A stretch of DNA of 64,000 nt from Saturnia japonica (taxonomy: Eukaryota > Arthropoda > Insecta > Lepidoptera > Saturniidae). Where the stretch lies: contig CM065332.1 of the NCBI GenBank assembly GCA_033032175.1, positions 3,519,501-3,583,500 of the forward strand, in the 5' to 3' direction. Under the pieces are notes generated by a model, which was given only the letters and a program-made list of their open reading frames with translations, did not search any database and was not told the DNA's origin. The position numbers and the translations under genes were made by a program. Position 1 is the stretch's first letter. Each line of letters opens with the position of its first letter. This document shows positions 24,459-35,823 of the stretch, one piece after another.

Positions 24459-25230
24459 TAATATTATTGGGTCTTAATTTAAAAACTGTGTTTTTTTATT
24501 TAAGTATAAATAATAAAGTCACACAATTATTAAATTTAAGGATATTCAAAGTAATTGCTTAAAATTAAAAGTTTTATAGAAAGATACTCAAAGTTAATTG
24601 AAGTTAGTTTTGTCTTATTAAATAATGTTATATATTGATATTGATGGTTATTAACAAAGTAACATTTATTTTGCAATGAAGAAAAATATATAGAAAAAAA
24701 AAATAAGCCGAGAAATCAGAAACACTAAAAGATGACATACTATGGTAGTGGTAAGTGTTTATGCATTGTTTGGGGTTGTTGATTGTATTGTCCGGAGATT
24801 GGAATGTTCGAGACACGATGCGGCCGTGATTCTATGACACAGTCCAGCCCCTAAGCACGTGCTCAAGAATGAAATCGTACATTATGAGGAAACATTATGG
24901 TTCTCCAAATTAACTGATATTCTTCAGTATTCTACATCGTGGTTTTTACCTTAAATCAACTGAACTTAAGAAATCTGTTTGGACATTTTTCTCTACTTGG
25001 AACAAATTGCAGAAGATCACAGCCAAATAACCTTGTCTTGTGTTTCTGTGGTGAGTTTGGTTTCCAGAGCTCCTTGGGGTAGGGGGTTCAAGGTTTGCAA
25101 TGCGCTACTAAGACCTCTGGTACGGTAACGCTAAGTAGCAAAGAAATTTTCGAATCAATTATTTACAGCTAAAACAAAGTTCATTGTTTTTCAAGAGTTC
25201 ACTAGTTCTTCTTCGAAGTCGAAGGTCTAA
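24459..25230. other. Intergenic DNA, no gene seen
   Basis: AT-rich. The segment at 25055-25130 (CCAGAGCTCCTTGGGGTAGG) may be a worn LINE 3' end. Confidence 0.5.
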
Positions 25231-25707
25231 TGCTAATGAAAGTAAAATAAGACCACCCTTGAGATATTCCCTTTTCTTAATGGGTTCATAAACTAAGAAG
25301 TAATGGCTAAACATCCATAAAAATATACATTAGAATTTGAAAAACTTCCCTTTTTTTTAAAGTCTGCTAAAAATACAGTCTAAGAACAATGTCTACCGTC
25401 GAGAGACAGTCACCGTTACAACGTCAACCTAGTTAAAGCCGCATATAAATAAAAAATTAAAGCTATATAAATGTAACGTTCCATGGTCCGTGAAATTTCG
25501 GCCCGACGCACCATGAAAAAAGTGTCTTTTACGGAAGCACACAAAAGTTCGTTGCGTAGCAGTCTGTGCTCATCGGCCATGTGTGAGAATCCTTAATATC
25601 ACGAAGCGTAGAAGGCCACCTTAAGATAATGTTCTCGGCAGCAACAAGGAGTTTCACATTATTCCATAATCATTGCCGAAGTTATATTCCTGAAAGTGAT
25701 CCCTAAT
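25231..25707. repeat. Tandem duplication, unit 1
   Basis: This 477-bp unit repeats head to tail at 25708-26198. Long stretches are identical, such as the ACAGTCTAAGAACAATGTCT and GCAGTCTGTGCTCATCGGCC regions, but they are interrupted by small indels. The first 80 bases are an R11 fragment. No coding is recognised. Confidence 0.85.
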
Positions 25708-26198
25708 TGCTAATGAACAGTGAAATAAGACCACCCTTGAGATATTCCCTTTTCTTAATGGAAAGCTTCATAAACTAAGAAGTAATGGCTAAACATCCAG
25801 TAAAAATATACATTAGAAGCTTTGTAAACACTTCCCTTTTTTAAGGTCTGCTAAAAATACAGTCTAAGAACAATGTCTACCGTCGAGAGACAGTCACCGT
25901 TACAACGTCAGACCTAGTTAAAGCCGCATATAAGCTAAAAGAAAGGAAAGCTATATAACATGTAACGTTCCATGGTCCGTGAAATTTCGCCCGACGCACC
26001 ATGAAGAAGAAGTGTCTTTAGTACGAGTAAGCACACTAAAAGTTCGTTGCGTAGCAGTCTGTGCTCATCGGCCATGTGTGAGAATCCTTAATATCACGAA
26101 GCGTAGAAGGCCACCTTAAGATAATGTTCTCGGCAGCAACAAGGAGTTCCTTATTCCATATCATTGCCGAAGTTATATTCCTGAAAGTGTTCCCTAAT
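25708..26198. repeat. Tandem duplication, unit 2
   Basis: 491 bp. Relative to unit 1 it carries extra short strings such as AAAGC, GTA, GAAG and AAAGAAAGG, mostly next to A-runs. There are few plain substitutions. This pattern is more like noisy-read consensus than ordinary divergence. Confidence 0.85.
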
Positions 26199-26217
26199 TG
26201 CTACAACATGAATATCG

Positions 26218-26340
26218 TGAGAGAAGGAAAGCTTTAATAGAATAAGAACAAGCTAAAAGAGAAGAGAAGCTTTGTAACATTAAGGTAGGGTAGTAACATA
26301 CAAAAGAGAAGAGAAGCTTTAGTAGAGTAAGAAAATTTTA
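26218..26340. repeat. Purine-rich low-complexity tract after the duplication
   Basis: Reiterated AGAGAAGAGAAGCTTT and GTAGAGTAAGAA-type strings, three loose repeats in about 120 bases. The same AAGCTT and GTA strings are the extra material in duplication unit 2. Confidence 0.6.
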
Positions 26341-26544
26341 AAATATTATAGATATTGTAGGATATCCTCATGACAGGAATGGGAAATGTTATATTTTATT
26401 CGCACTAACAAAAATCCCTGATTTGTGTTAGGGGTGACGCGTAGGGACATTAAAAAAAATCATCGTGAAGAGACATTTGACCAGGTGGCCTGACAGTGAC
26501 AACTGAAAATGGATTGTAGACCAGACGGTGTTCGACGATGTTAT

Positions 26545-26600
26545 AGCCTCTCTCATAACAGTCGCGCTTACGACCACGAGGCTAACGAGGCAGTTTGCTG
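26545..26600 (-). repeat. SINE2 head fragment
   Basis: AACAGTCGCGCTTACGACCA, then GAGGCTAACGAGGC, aligns with the A-box side of the SINE2 copy at 38380-38430. The rest of the element is not visible. Confidence 0.35.
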
Positions 26601-27235
26601 TGAAGAATACGAAAAATATTAATAAAAACAAAACTTTTTATTCTCTATAAAAAGCTTTCTCGCGCATTATAAGCTTTAACGATTAGTGAAATATTAAATA
26701 AAAGCTTGGTATTAAAAAGGTTTTTTAGTAAAAAAAAAATCCTTCCGCGAAGCTCGGCTGTGGCGTCGACATGCATGCATGCGTTATGTATATTTCATCT
26801 ATTATATATTAATATATAAGCATAAACACTATGTAGATATACGTAGACATAATTTACCTCCTACTTCCCGGTCCGTATATAAGTGTCTCCCCAAGTCACC
26901 TGCGTCATTAATTCATTTTAAGACGCCTAACGCCGCATCCCCTTAGACACTACATTTGCATATTACAAAGTATGGAAGTTCGCTAACGAACTACGCGGGA
27001 GGCGGGCCGCTGCGGGCCGGAGGCACGGGGTGTGTGGTTTGGGGGGCGGGGGTGTCTAAGGTTGCTGGTGTAAGACGGGGAATTGGACGCAGGGACGGAT
27101 TAAGAATTATATTTTGTGTCCACAAATTCGTTTTAAATTTTCTTTTGAATGTCCTCTCTTTGAATGTAGTTATGTTCGGAAGTGACTCCCACTTTGTGCA
27201 ATCATGAAGTTATTATTATTGTACCTAATATATTA
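26601..27235. other. Intergenic DNA with a GC-rich patch
   Basis: 26985-27095 is G-rich (GGCGGGCCGCTGCGGGCCGG), unlike its surroundings. An 83-codon open frame through it shows no known domain. Confidence 0.45.
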
Positions 27236-27400
27236 ACACTTGTACAGTTGTAAAAAAAAGATAAACCCGATCGAGTTTCTTACCCGTTCATCTCGATGAC
27301 TGGGATATTTTCCGAACCGGCAGTAGTGTTTTGACGTTCATAAGTGCCTTCTTATGGCCTAAATTGAATGAAGAATTTTTGGATTTTGAGTTTTCCTCCA
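27236..27400 (+). repeat. R2 repeat copy
   Basis: The best copy: ACTTGTACAGTTGTAAAAAA, ACCCGATCGAGTTTCTTACC, TTTTCCGAACCGGCAGTAGT, AAGTGCCTTCTTATGGCCTA. Confidence 0.6.
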
Positions 27401-27989
27401 GTCCAAAGCTCAATACTGAGTGAGCATCGTGATGCACCCGGTTGTTCTTGCAACAAAGCAGCTTCTACTTTTCGTGGTCTTTAGCATAATTAACTAAATG
27501 GAATTTTCATGCTATGTTCATTTAAATTTTTAGTTTCTCAATTTTTTCCAAATGTTCACCAGCCATAGAGCATCGCAGATCTCCATGACTGTTATACGAC
27601 CTACCAAAATATGAGGTATACAAACTTTAGAACATGTCATAATTCCGCTTGTCCTCAAAATTATCTACAATTCACGTAAACAATAATAAAAAGAGTTACA
27701 ATAAAAATATTATTACTAAAAACAATACTGCCGATGGAAACCCTAAAAAGAACGCATAGAAATATAAATCAGATAACTCAACACACAAATTTATAAATTA
27801 CAACAACCTAACCGATGCCCTTGAAATATCTATAAGAAACATATATAAATAAGAAGAAATACAAAATTAATAGATTAATAAATTAATAGAAAATAAGAAG
27901 AATACAATAAAAGAAATTAAAAGTAAATAATATTATATATATTGAAAATTATTGTTAGGGTAGACAATCATAAAACTCTTTTTAAAAAT

Positions 27990-28075
27990 GCTTAATCACC
28001 GGGACTCGTACTATTCATACAACAGTGCGTATAAGTCTAGTCGTCACACCGCTAGGCCAATTCGACGACGATTAT
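27990..28075 (-). repeat. tRNA-like SINE head or tRNA pseudogene
   Basis: The minus strand gives TGGCCTAGCGGTGTGACGA (A-box-like) and ACGAGTCCCGGTG (B-box-like) with about tRNA spacing. The T-arm motif is imperfect and no full cloverleaf forms by eye, so it is not a functional tRNA. Confidence 0.4.
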
Positions 28076-28079
28076 AATC

Positions 28080-31039
28080 GTGAAAATCAGGACTTGCAAT
28101 AACCGTGTATAATGTACTTCTATCTTATTCTCTCCCAGGCTAAATCCTATAGATGTATGTGTTTGTCTCTTTTAGTGTCGCTTTTTCGTTTCATCGCCTT
28201 TCAAATAACAACGGAACTATATAAGTTTTCGCTAAAAAAAATGGTACCCTAATAAATTCCCTCGAGTGCATCACCGCAAACTCGAAACCGGCGAAAGATG
28301 AAGGAAATGAAAATGTACGTCGCAAAAAGGGGGGACACCCGCTGCCGCCCCCCGCACAAGTGGAAAGCCCGAAAATTCTATAAAGAGGGGAGCGCGCTCG
28401 ATACCTTTTGTACGATAAGCCCTTTTACACCGTCCCTCCCAAGGAAAAGGGGGTGAGCAACGGAAACATTAGTCTTGCAGACGTCTCTAAACGAGTTCTT
28501 ATCAACGTCGGATAATTTCCTACGTTCGATGCGGGCCCTGTTTTGTTAGGACTGTCCGGTAAGATTCGCTAAAGGTTCATTTATCTTCGCCTACATATCT
28601 ATTTTCGTAATATACCTATATTATATTAGTTTCAAACTTCACCTGAAATTAATTATTACTATTGCTGTTTAACTAAGAAGCTAACATTTAAATCCCATAG
28701 TTTTCAAGTTATATTTTGTTTGGCGCGTTCTCGGTACAAGGTAAATAAAATTGAAATCAACGCGCGCACCATATGAAGATATTAATTCGACATTATAAAA
28801 TTAACCATCATGTATAAAATTGTTTTAACGGTAATTTGAAGGTAAATATTTTTAACAATAAAAAAAATAAGTCAGTACAATACGTTACCTATACGTTTAC
28901 ATTTTTACACAACAAAAAAAAATCACTAAAATGAATTATGAACTTCATCATTTTGTTGGCACGCTGGATAAAATTTTTGGAGTTATTTTTATTTTGTTAT
29001 ATGTACATAAGTGTCGCCTTCGCTTAGGCCATGTATGCTCTCTTGTTTTCCTCTCGTAAATACATGTCCTTGACCATTATGTGTGCGAGTTCGTACTTGA
29101 TGAGGGATCCGTCATCATATATTGTTTAATTGGCCCAAACTATCTTGTTCCTTAGATGATATTCTTCCTTGTAATATTTCTCGTGGTTATATCGGGACGT
29201 GTAAAATCAAAGATGGTTATAAGCGCACTCGTTTAATGAATGACGCTTTCCTTACATAACTATTGTCATACATAACGCTCATCATCATATGTGTATTCTA
29301 TTGAAATATTTAGTGTCTTTATATATCGTAATAATATAAAATTGTTATGTGTTCTTTGTTCGTGTCAAAAAGATTATAATTATGCTTTTTATTTATATGT
29401 ATAACATGTTATATAGTTTTATATTATCCTCGCAGTTCCCATAACAAGTATTATGTATAAAATTGTGATTGTTTTATGCTGTGTCAATGTATCCTTTTTA
29501 TGGGTATTTCTACAGTACACTGAACATTTGGCAGCTAAATTCTATAACGTGTATTTGTCACACTTGACATTGGCAAAATTGCCTACATAGGAAAAAAGCC
29601 AAATTTAAAATTAAAAAAAAATACATACATTTGTTTATAAGTAGGTACCTACACACTTTTTTAGTTGCTTTCTTGTTACCATTTATTATGTATACCTAAC
29701 TTGTTTTTGTTTGCGAAAAGTAGATTTTCTTTTCTTTCTTCTTCTTCATGTTTATGCGCCGCGCCGCAGAAGCATTTGCCAGTGTCAATTTTTGAAAACC
29801 ATACTATATCACGTAAAATGCCACTAATAATAAATAATATAGAATCAAAATAAAATCCACAGCATGGCAGCTCAACTCCCTCCAAAAATTCCCATTTCCT
29901 TTATACTAATTAAAAGAATGTTTTATAGAGATCACAGTTTAAAATTATTACTACTATTATTACAACAAAACAAAAATATTAAAAGTACTTGCAAACAATT
30001 TGTCATCTTAGTATTAAAGATAACTATTGGGCAGTCATAACGGTAATTAATGGTCGCGGGGGGTTGGCAGGGAGATTGGAAATGAGAAGGGTCGGATCAG
30101 CTTGTCGGAAACTGGAAATATTGTCACAACAGCTTTTGTAACTTTCATATTATACACAAAGAAAATTTGTTTACTCATAACTGGCAACACTACGTCAAGC
30201 GCGAATCTGTTTCTAAAAGATTGTTTGAATTCGTTGATTAAAAAAAAAACATTTATTATCTGACATTCCAAGACACACAATTATGGTTATTGATAAATTA
30301 ATGTCAATTGTACTGCGTTTTTTATTCCCACGGACGGACTGGGTGTTTGCCCAGTCTTCCTGGGAAAGGACACAGGTTTAATAAACACGCCACAAACGCC
30401 GAAAGATCCATAGTTCTATATTTGCCCCACATACGGTGGTACAACTAGAACATTCCTAAAGATTTTCCCCACATACGATGATACAACTAGAACATTCCTC
30501 AAGCCTTCAAGATTCCTTATTTTCCTTCACTGTCAGCCTATAGCGTCACCAAATTCAAATTAGTAGATACTACCCGAAATCTGTTAAATTCTTTGATACC
30601 ATGAATTAAACCTACGTACATCGAAACGATTTTTTTTTATTGTTTCAATTTTAAACCTGTAGGGCTATTTGCATATGTCTTACAAATAAATTATAGTATT
30701 ATAATTATCTCTATATTACACCATAAGTATAAACAATAACTATGTGTTAGCGAAACTGTGCCTAACGATCGAATTAAATGGTTACCGCTCAGCGCCGGTT
30801 TAATCAGCATGCTAGTACGGGCTGGCAACGACAATCATCGCGCGTCTTGCGAACAGACGGCATCGTTTCAGTTTCATCTCGTGTTCTAGTTTTTACTGAC
30901 GTGCTACGTACATATTTTTTTTTTCTTTTTCTAAATCGTGTTTTAAACCCGTTGCCCTTCAAAGTAGTGAATGCCTTGACTTAGCGCCGTCTATCGCATA
31001 CAAGGATAGCATAACTACAAACACTCAGATTTACTGTTA
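28080..31039. other. Long intergenic stretch, no gene seen
   Basis: 28260-28560 is GC-richer and non-repetitive within this window (polypurine and CCGCCCCCCGC runs), a candidate regulatory element. The rest is AT-rich; open frames at 29665-29885 and 30778-30984 look random. Confidence 0.5.
30425..30508. repeat. Two-unit 42-bp tandem repeat
   Basis: CCCCACATACGRTGRTACAA followed by CTAGAACATTCCT occurs twice with a 42-base period and a few differences. Confidence 0.75.
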
Positions 31040-31113
31040 GGTCCTTACATATTAAATTGGCGTTTTGTACGGGAGGTATATAAAGTTTTTTTTTTTCTGG
31101 AAAATATATTTAA

Positions 31114-32082
31114 TTAATCAAAGTATGCACCGTTGTTATCTATGCACTTTTGCCATCTCATAGGTAGTTCATTCATCCCTTTACTAATAAAACCATGGGG
31201 GCGAGAATCAATAAACTCTTTGAAGGCGGTTTGGACTGCCGCATCGGAGTTGAATTTTTTCCCTTGTAAGCAGTTGTCCAAATTCCGGAAAAAATGGTAA
31301 TCTGTTGGAGCAAGGTCCGGTGAGTACGGTGGATGTCGCAGACATTTCAATTGTAGCTCATCAAACTTAGTGGTTGTTTGTTGTGCAGTGTGTGGTGTTG
31401 CGTTGTCGTGAAGCAGCAGTGGCCTAGAGCGATTGACCAATCTCGGTTGTTTAGCAGCTAGTTCTTCTTTCATGGTTTACAGTTTGCTGACAATAGATAT
31501 CTGCCGCAATCATTTGACCAGATTTTAGAAAGCTGTAGTGAACGACACCGGCGCTAGTCCACCAAACACTCACAAGTAACTTTTTCTGAGTCAATTTTCG
31601 TTTAGGGCAGGATTTGGCTGGGTCTCCAGGGTTCAACCATTGCGATGAGCACTTCCGATTATCGTACAGTATCCATTTTTCATCACAAGTAATGATTCGA
31701 TTTAAAATCCCTTCATTATTGTGTCGGTTGAGCAAATTAACACAGCAGTTGACGCGTGTTTGCAAGTTCGATTCACTCAATTCATGAAATACCCATCGTT
31801 CAAGTTTTTTTACTTTCCCGATTTGCTTCAAGTGGATTAATACAGTTTTATTACTTACCCCGTACCCTGCAGCTATCTCTGATATGCTTTGTGAGGGATC
31901 CGCTTCCACAGTAGCTTTTAATTCTTTATTTTCCATTTTGATTTCCGAAAACGTTAAAATCAAAAACCTACCGTGCTTTCTTTTGCAACACCAGCGCCGT
32001 ACACATCATTAATCATTCGAGCTGTTTCTGCAGCACTGGTGCCACTGTAGAACTCGTACTCGTAAATATACCAATATTTCAT
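31114..32082 (-). pseudogene. Transposase of the third mariner (deletion and frameshift)
   Basis: The start ATG is at 32082 and the first 38 codons are readable through INDVYGAG. A deletion then removes most of the helix-turn-helix region and throws the frame; coding resumes at about 31930 (ENKELKATVEADPSQS). The middle has TCDEKWILYDN. A 1-base insertion at about 31468 shifts the frame before the last part, which holds HDNATPH, YSPDLAPTDYHFF (DD34D spacing kept) and the CIDNNGAYFD end. An Arg to Thr change sits in the usually conserved HDNARPH motif. Confidence 0.88.
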
Positions 32083-32250
32083 GTTTTCCACTGTGCTTTA
32101 ATAAGGGACGCCAAAGAAAAAATAATGAAGAAAAAACAAATGAATGACTGTTTTCAAAACTCACATGCACCAGCTAAATTAATTTATAAATTTGAATTTG
32201 GAATTCTTAACCAAAGAGGAGATATTTAAAATCAAAATGGTCAGTACGAC

Positions 32251-32444
32251 TGTTAGGTAACTACGCTCCCCGCGCGCCGCCGCGCCGTGACTAACGAGGC
32301 GGGAACAACTATTATTGCGCCATGAGACGTGCGTGCGAGAAGTCCATTATTTTTCTGTACAAATATTTTTCTATATTAAGTAATAAAGTTTAAGAAGCAC
32401 AAAACTGTCTCATTCAAATCTATTCAAAAAGAGCGGCGTAAACA
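32251..32444. mobile_element. Solo LTR (194 bp) inside the third mariner
   Basis: This segment is absent from the related mariners at the matching place. It begins TGTTAGG and ends GTAAACA (TG...CA) and is flanked by the exact 5-bp duplication ACGAC (32246-32250, 32445-32449). It contains an AATAAAG polyadenylation-like signal. A short LTR and a 5-bp duplication are compatible with a Copia- or Gypsy-type retrotransposon reduced to a solo LTR by recombination; the family was not identified. The GC-rich 5' part contrasts with the surrounding AT-rich DNA. Confidence 0.8.
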
Positions 32445-32599
32445 ACGACAAAACGCTAATTTCATATGTAAGGATCTATTAAATGTTTATGGTGATCGCT
32501 CAGATGGTGTTAGGGCTTATAAAACTCATATAGATATGCGCCAAATTACATTAGTAGAAAAAAACTGAACATTAATTGTTCTACGACTTCGGTGGTCCA

Positions 32600-33330
32600 T
32601 CCAGTTTTTCTCATATACTTAGCCTTAAACGATGTCTCCCTACCGGCCTGCTACAATTTTTGGTTCATTGATTCAAAACAATGGTGACATTGACCAGGAC
32701 GTGAAGAATAGGATAAATGTTGGGTAGTGGAAATGGCGACCGGACTCGGGGATAACATGTGATCTTCGAATGCCTCTAAAACTTAAAAGGAAAGGTGTAT
32801 AAGACCTGACTTGACTTATCAATCAAAGTGCTGGGCAATGAAAGAAATGGATGAAAGAAAATTACATGTTAAGATCGATTAAGATCGATGTGTGGAGTAT
32901 AGCAACGGGTAACTCAGCAAAATTTCCTGCGCTAACTCAGTAACTCAAGCACAGCTTACTGCGCCGGCGCATTCATTTAACTATAATGTAAAATAAAATA
33001 GTACGCGAAGCAAGCGAGTTAAAGAAATGTTTGAGTCAGATGACCGGTAGAGCGGACGGGCGGTGCGACTTAACGCTGTGCCGTAGTCGTCTCGCTGCAA
33101 TGCATCCGGCGCGGAGTCGGAGCAATTGGGAAGTGTAGGTGTTACCCATCTCTAGTGGGGTAACTAGAATGAATAAAATCAGGAATTGGTACATCAGAGG
33201 AAGTCTTAAAATAGCACCAGTCACAAAGATGTTCAGAGGTTTCTAAGCTAGCGTGGTATAGGCATGCCATGAGAGATGAAAATCATAACTAAAAGTATGT
33301 TAAGTATGAAGGTGGATGTTCCAACACAGA
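32600..33330 (+). pseudogene. RTE-like reverse transcriptase relic, interrupted
   Basis: Plus-strand frames with several shifts and stops give NDRASG-like, DVKNRINVG, CDLRMPLKLK, SKCWAMKEMDERKLHV, then after an interruption RNWYIRGSLKIAPVT and HERDENH. These blocks, in this order, are the C-terminal part of RTE-clade reverse transcriptases common in Lepidoptera. Nothing in it is open for long. The interruption at about 32909-33148 is a separate MITE-like insertion. Confidence 0.75.
32909..33148. mobile_element. MITE-like insertion in the RTE relic
   Basis: The RTE reading breaks after DERKLHV and resumes at RNWYIRG. The intervening block opens near AACGGGTAACTC and closes near GTGTTACCCATCTCTAG, so GGGTAAC and GTTACCC form short inverted ends. 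TTACCCATCTCTA ends are familiar from moth MITEs. Exact borders and the target duplication are unclear. Confidence 0.45.
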
Positions 33331-33835
33331 TAACTTCCTGTGGGTATGTATATTTAAATTATTAGTATTATTTGTTTTACTAGTTTCTGGTATTTTTGTA
33401 TAATAAGTATTTTAATAGGCTGTTATGATAAATTATTGTGAACGTAATTCATAACTTGTCATAACAAGGTTCTATGCGTTGTGAGACGACGCTCAACGCT
33501 GCTGAGCTAGATTAATTAAATTTTAATTAAATTGAAACGTCTTGAGCACAATAATGTAATAGTTTGCGTAATTTTATACGCACGCTCCCCCCTTCCCAGC
33601 CCACGAAAAGTCACCCTCCGCCCGTTAAAAGCCCCCTCTTGGTAGGATTAACAGGATTCCATTAAAATTATTATGATGCTGTGTTGTTACCGTGGATAGT
33701 GTCTACGGCGATGTAATTTCTTGGTTATTATCCTACTTGAGATTTTGGAGGCTGTGCTTTTTTATGTAATTGTAGAAGTAAAGAGATGCAGTCGTTTAAT
33801 CATCAAGCGATATGAACGTGAATACAAATTTTATT

Positions 33836-34075
33836 AACAAAGTTAAAAAAAAAAAACAGAATTACTTTATTCGAATGTATTACCCATAACTTCTTTGCTT
33901 ATGAAACCGATTTAGATGATTCTTTTTTGGATAGGGGATGCCTCAAGGGTGTTCCTGTTATAATTTCATTGGCATTGGACCTCCAACCTTCAAAATCGAC
34001 GGTCCACCTGGGAACTCAACAAAATCTTTGCAGGTGGTTTTTTTTTTTGTTAAAATTTTTCTTGTATACCTGAGT
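33836..34075 (+). repeat. R11 repeat (TAACTTCTTTG...GATGATTC family)
   Basis: Shares CATAACTTCTTTG, ACCGATTTAGATGATTC, GCCTCAAGGGTG and CATTGGCATTGGACCT with 37663-37885 and 47530-47720. It is a dispersed repeat common in moth genomes and encodes nothing here. Confidence 0.55.
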
Positions 34076-34354
34076 TTTTTCATAAAGGAATGCATTAACA
34101 CTACATGTTGCAACTTGCAATGTGATAAGATATTTTCTAGAATTTTTCAGGATAAGAACCACTCTCAAGTGGAAAATTTTCTAAGCAAATATTAAAGTTT
34201 TCAGACAGTTGCGATTTAGTGTCTATTTTCTTTTACCGTGATAACATTTTCAGCTAGTTATATATCAAGTTTTACGTTATAAGTTAATTAATCATCCACT
34301 AATGGACTTTTTTATCGTTATAGATTTAGCATTGTGGTCATAGATGGTATCACG

Positions 34355-34600
34355 CTAAGCCCAGTGGAAGACTGGCTCTCAAGTGCAGCTACCGGAACAT
34401 GCCTATTGGTGCTTGGCGACAGATTTTCAACTTGAGGGTGGTAGCTAGCCTTACAGGCATTAGAAGAAACCCTATCAACATGCTATGATTTCATCACGAT
34501 GTTTTCTTGGCCGAAGCTCAGGCTCATTGCAGGGATTCGAACTCACGTCAAAAGACGCGATGTCCGTTCACGCTACCACTCAGCCATCATTGCTTTCACT
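34355..34600 (-). repeat. SINE1 copy, minus strand, well preserved
   Basis: B-box complement GGATTCGAACTC at 34533-34544 and A-box complement ACCACTCAGCC at about 34575-34586. The full body extends to AAGACTGGCTCTCAAGTGCA. It is the clearest SINE1 head in the window. Confidence 0.8.
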
Positions 34601-35059
34601 TTTGATAGGATCGGCACCATTGGACATTGTAATAAAAACCCATAATTACAATACCTACATTAATTAAATATGGAATTGCTCGTATTAATATGAGACACTC
34701 ATAAGTAACCAATTCCGACTATGTCTAATAATATAATGCTATAATGCTATGCATATATATTTGATAAAGTATACCTAAAGGCAATATTAACGCAGAAACT
34801 CTTAACTGTAAGTGTAAAACTTTCCTTCGTTAAACTAATTAATTCCGCGCGCTATATCCATGTTGGTTTCAGCATAGGTTCCACTTAAAGCTAGCGATAT
34901 TTGAAGCGTTAAATCAGTAAATGTCTGAAGAATAGTGCGGTCTATGGCTTACTTATATACTGGCTGTAACATTTACATAGGTCAATAAGGGGATAGAAAA
35001 ATACGTTCTATAGAACTATGACATCGATTTTCAATTGATAAAAAAAAAGACAATCGTCT

Positions 35060-35125
35060 ATGTTTTTAAGGAGTTCGTAGTGTATCTTCAAATTTGAAGG
35101 TCTAATGCTAATGAAATTAAATTAA
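35060..35125 (-). repeat. R11 repeat fragment, minus strand
   Basis: TTGAAGGTCTAATGCTAATG is shared with 25223-25242 and is the complement of the CATTGGCATTGGACCTTCAA block of R11. Confidence 0.4.
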
Positions 35126-35689
35126 AGAATTTATTTATTAATTATTTATCTTTTTATATTATGATATTAATAATTTTTAATTTATATAATATTATTTATT
35201 TAATTAAATTAGTTAATAGTTTATATTTCCTATCTAACTCCCACAATTAAGACGAATCTAACGACATCTCGTATTCTAAAATCCATCAACCCGTTTAGAC
35301 TACAGAGCGTGCCAAAGAAATAGACATAAATACAATCGAAAAACATAACCATCCTTTTCGCAGTCAGGTAAAAATAGATATTTTCTAGTGATGAAGTAGC
35401 AACATAATTTAAGTGTGCAACAATCCTAAATGAAATTTTGAGTGCCTTCGTCTTGACACCGTCTCAGGTGGCGCCACCTACGCCTCCCTCTGGTTGAGGG
35501 AGGTAACACGCTCGCGCGAACCGTATCTCTATTTTCGCGGCTGCGAATAAGTAATGTTCTACTTGGTGTGTAATATTCATACCATCACTTACATATGTGT
35601 GTAGGTAGAGTCGATCGATTTCTAAGTGAAAGTTGTGCTTTATCAGCTTTGTTTTGCACGATTTAGTAAGCAGTAATAGCTATGCATAA

Positions 35690-35785
35690 AAACTAAAATG
35701 GAAAAATGGAAATGGGCAAGCCGTGTAACGAGGTTCACAGACCTGAGATGGGTAACAACAACCATGCGGAGTTTGTTTTATATTA
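35690..35785 (+). pseudogene. Short LINE reverse transcriptase C-terminal fragment
   Basis: The plus strand reads KWKWASRVTRFTDLRW. This matches the KWKWAGH-type block near the C-terminus of insect RTs of the RTE and related clades. Only about 30 codons are recognisable. Confidence 0.5.
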
Positions 35786-35823
35786 ATGCAAGGAATAAAA
35801 GGCTTTTTTTAATTTATTTATTT

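Larger units (their letters stand above)
31040..32476 (-). mobile_element. Third mariner element (minus strand), different subfamily, carrying a solo LTR
   Basis: The terminal inverted repeats GGTCCTTACATATTAAATTG (31040) and the complement of GATCCTTACATATGAAATTA (32476) are flanked by TA. It is 1437 bp long, of which 199 bp are a solo LTR and its duplicated target (32251-32449). The ends resemble those of copies A and B but the protein is clearly divergent, so this is a sister lineage. Confidence 0.9.

Noticed and set aside
24175..24562. Frames on both strands at the 3' end of mariner copy B
   Set aside because: They are shadows of the transposase and its terminal inverted repeat.
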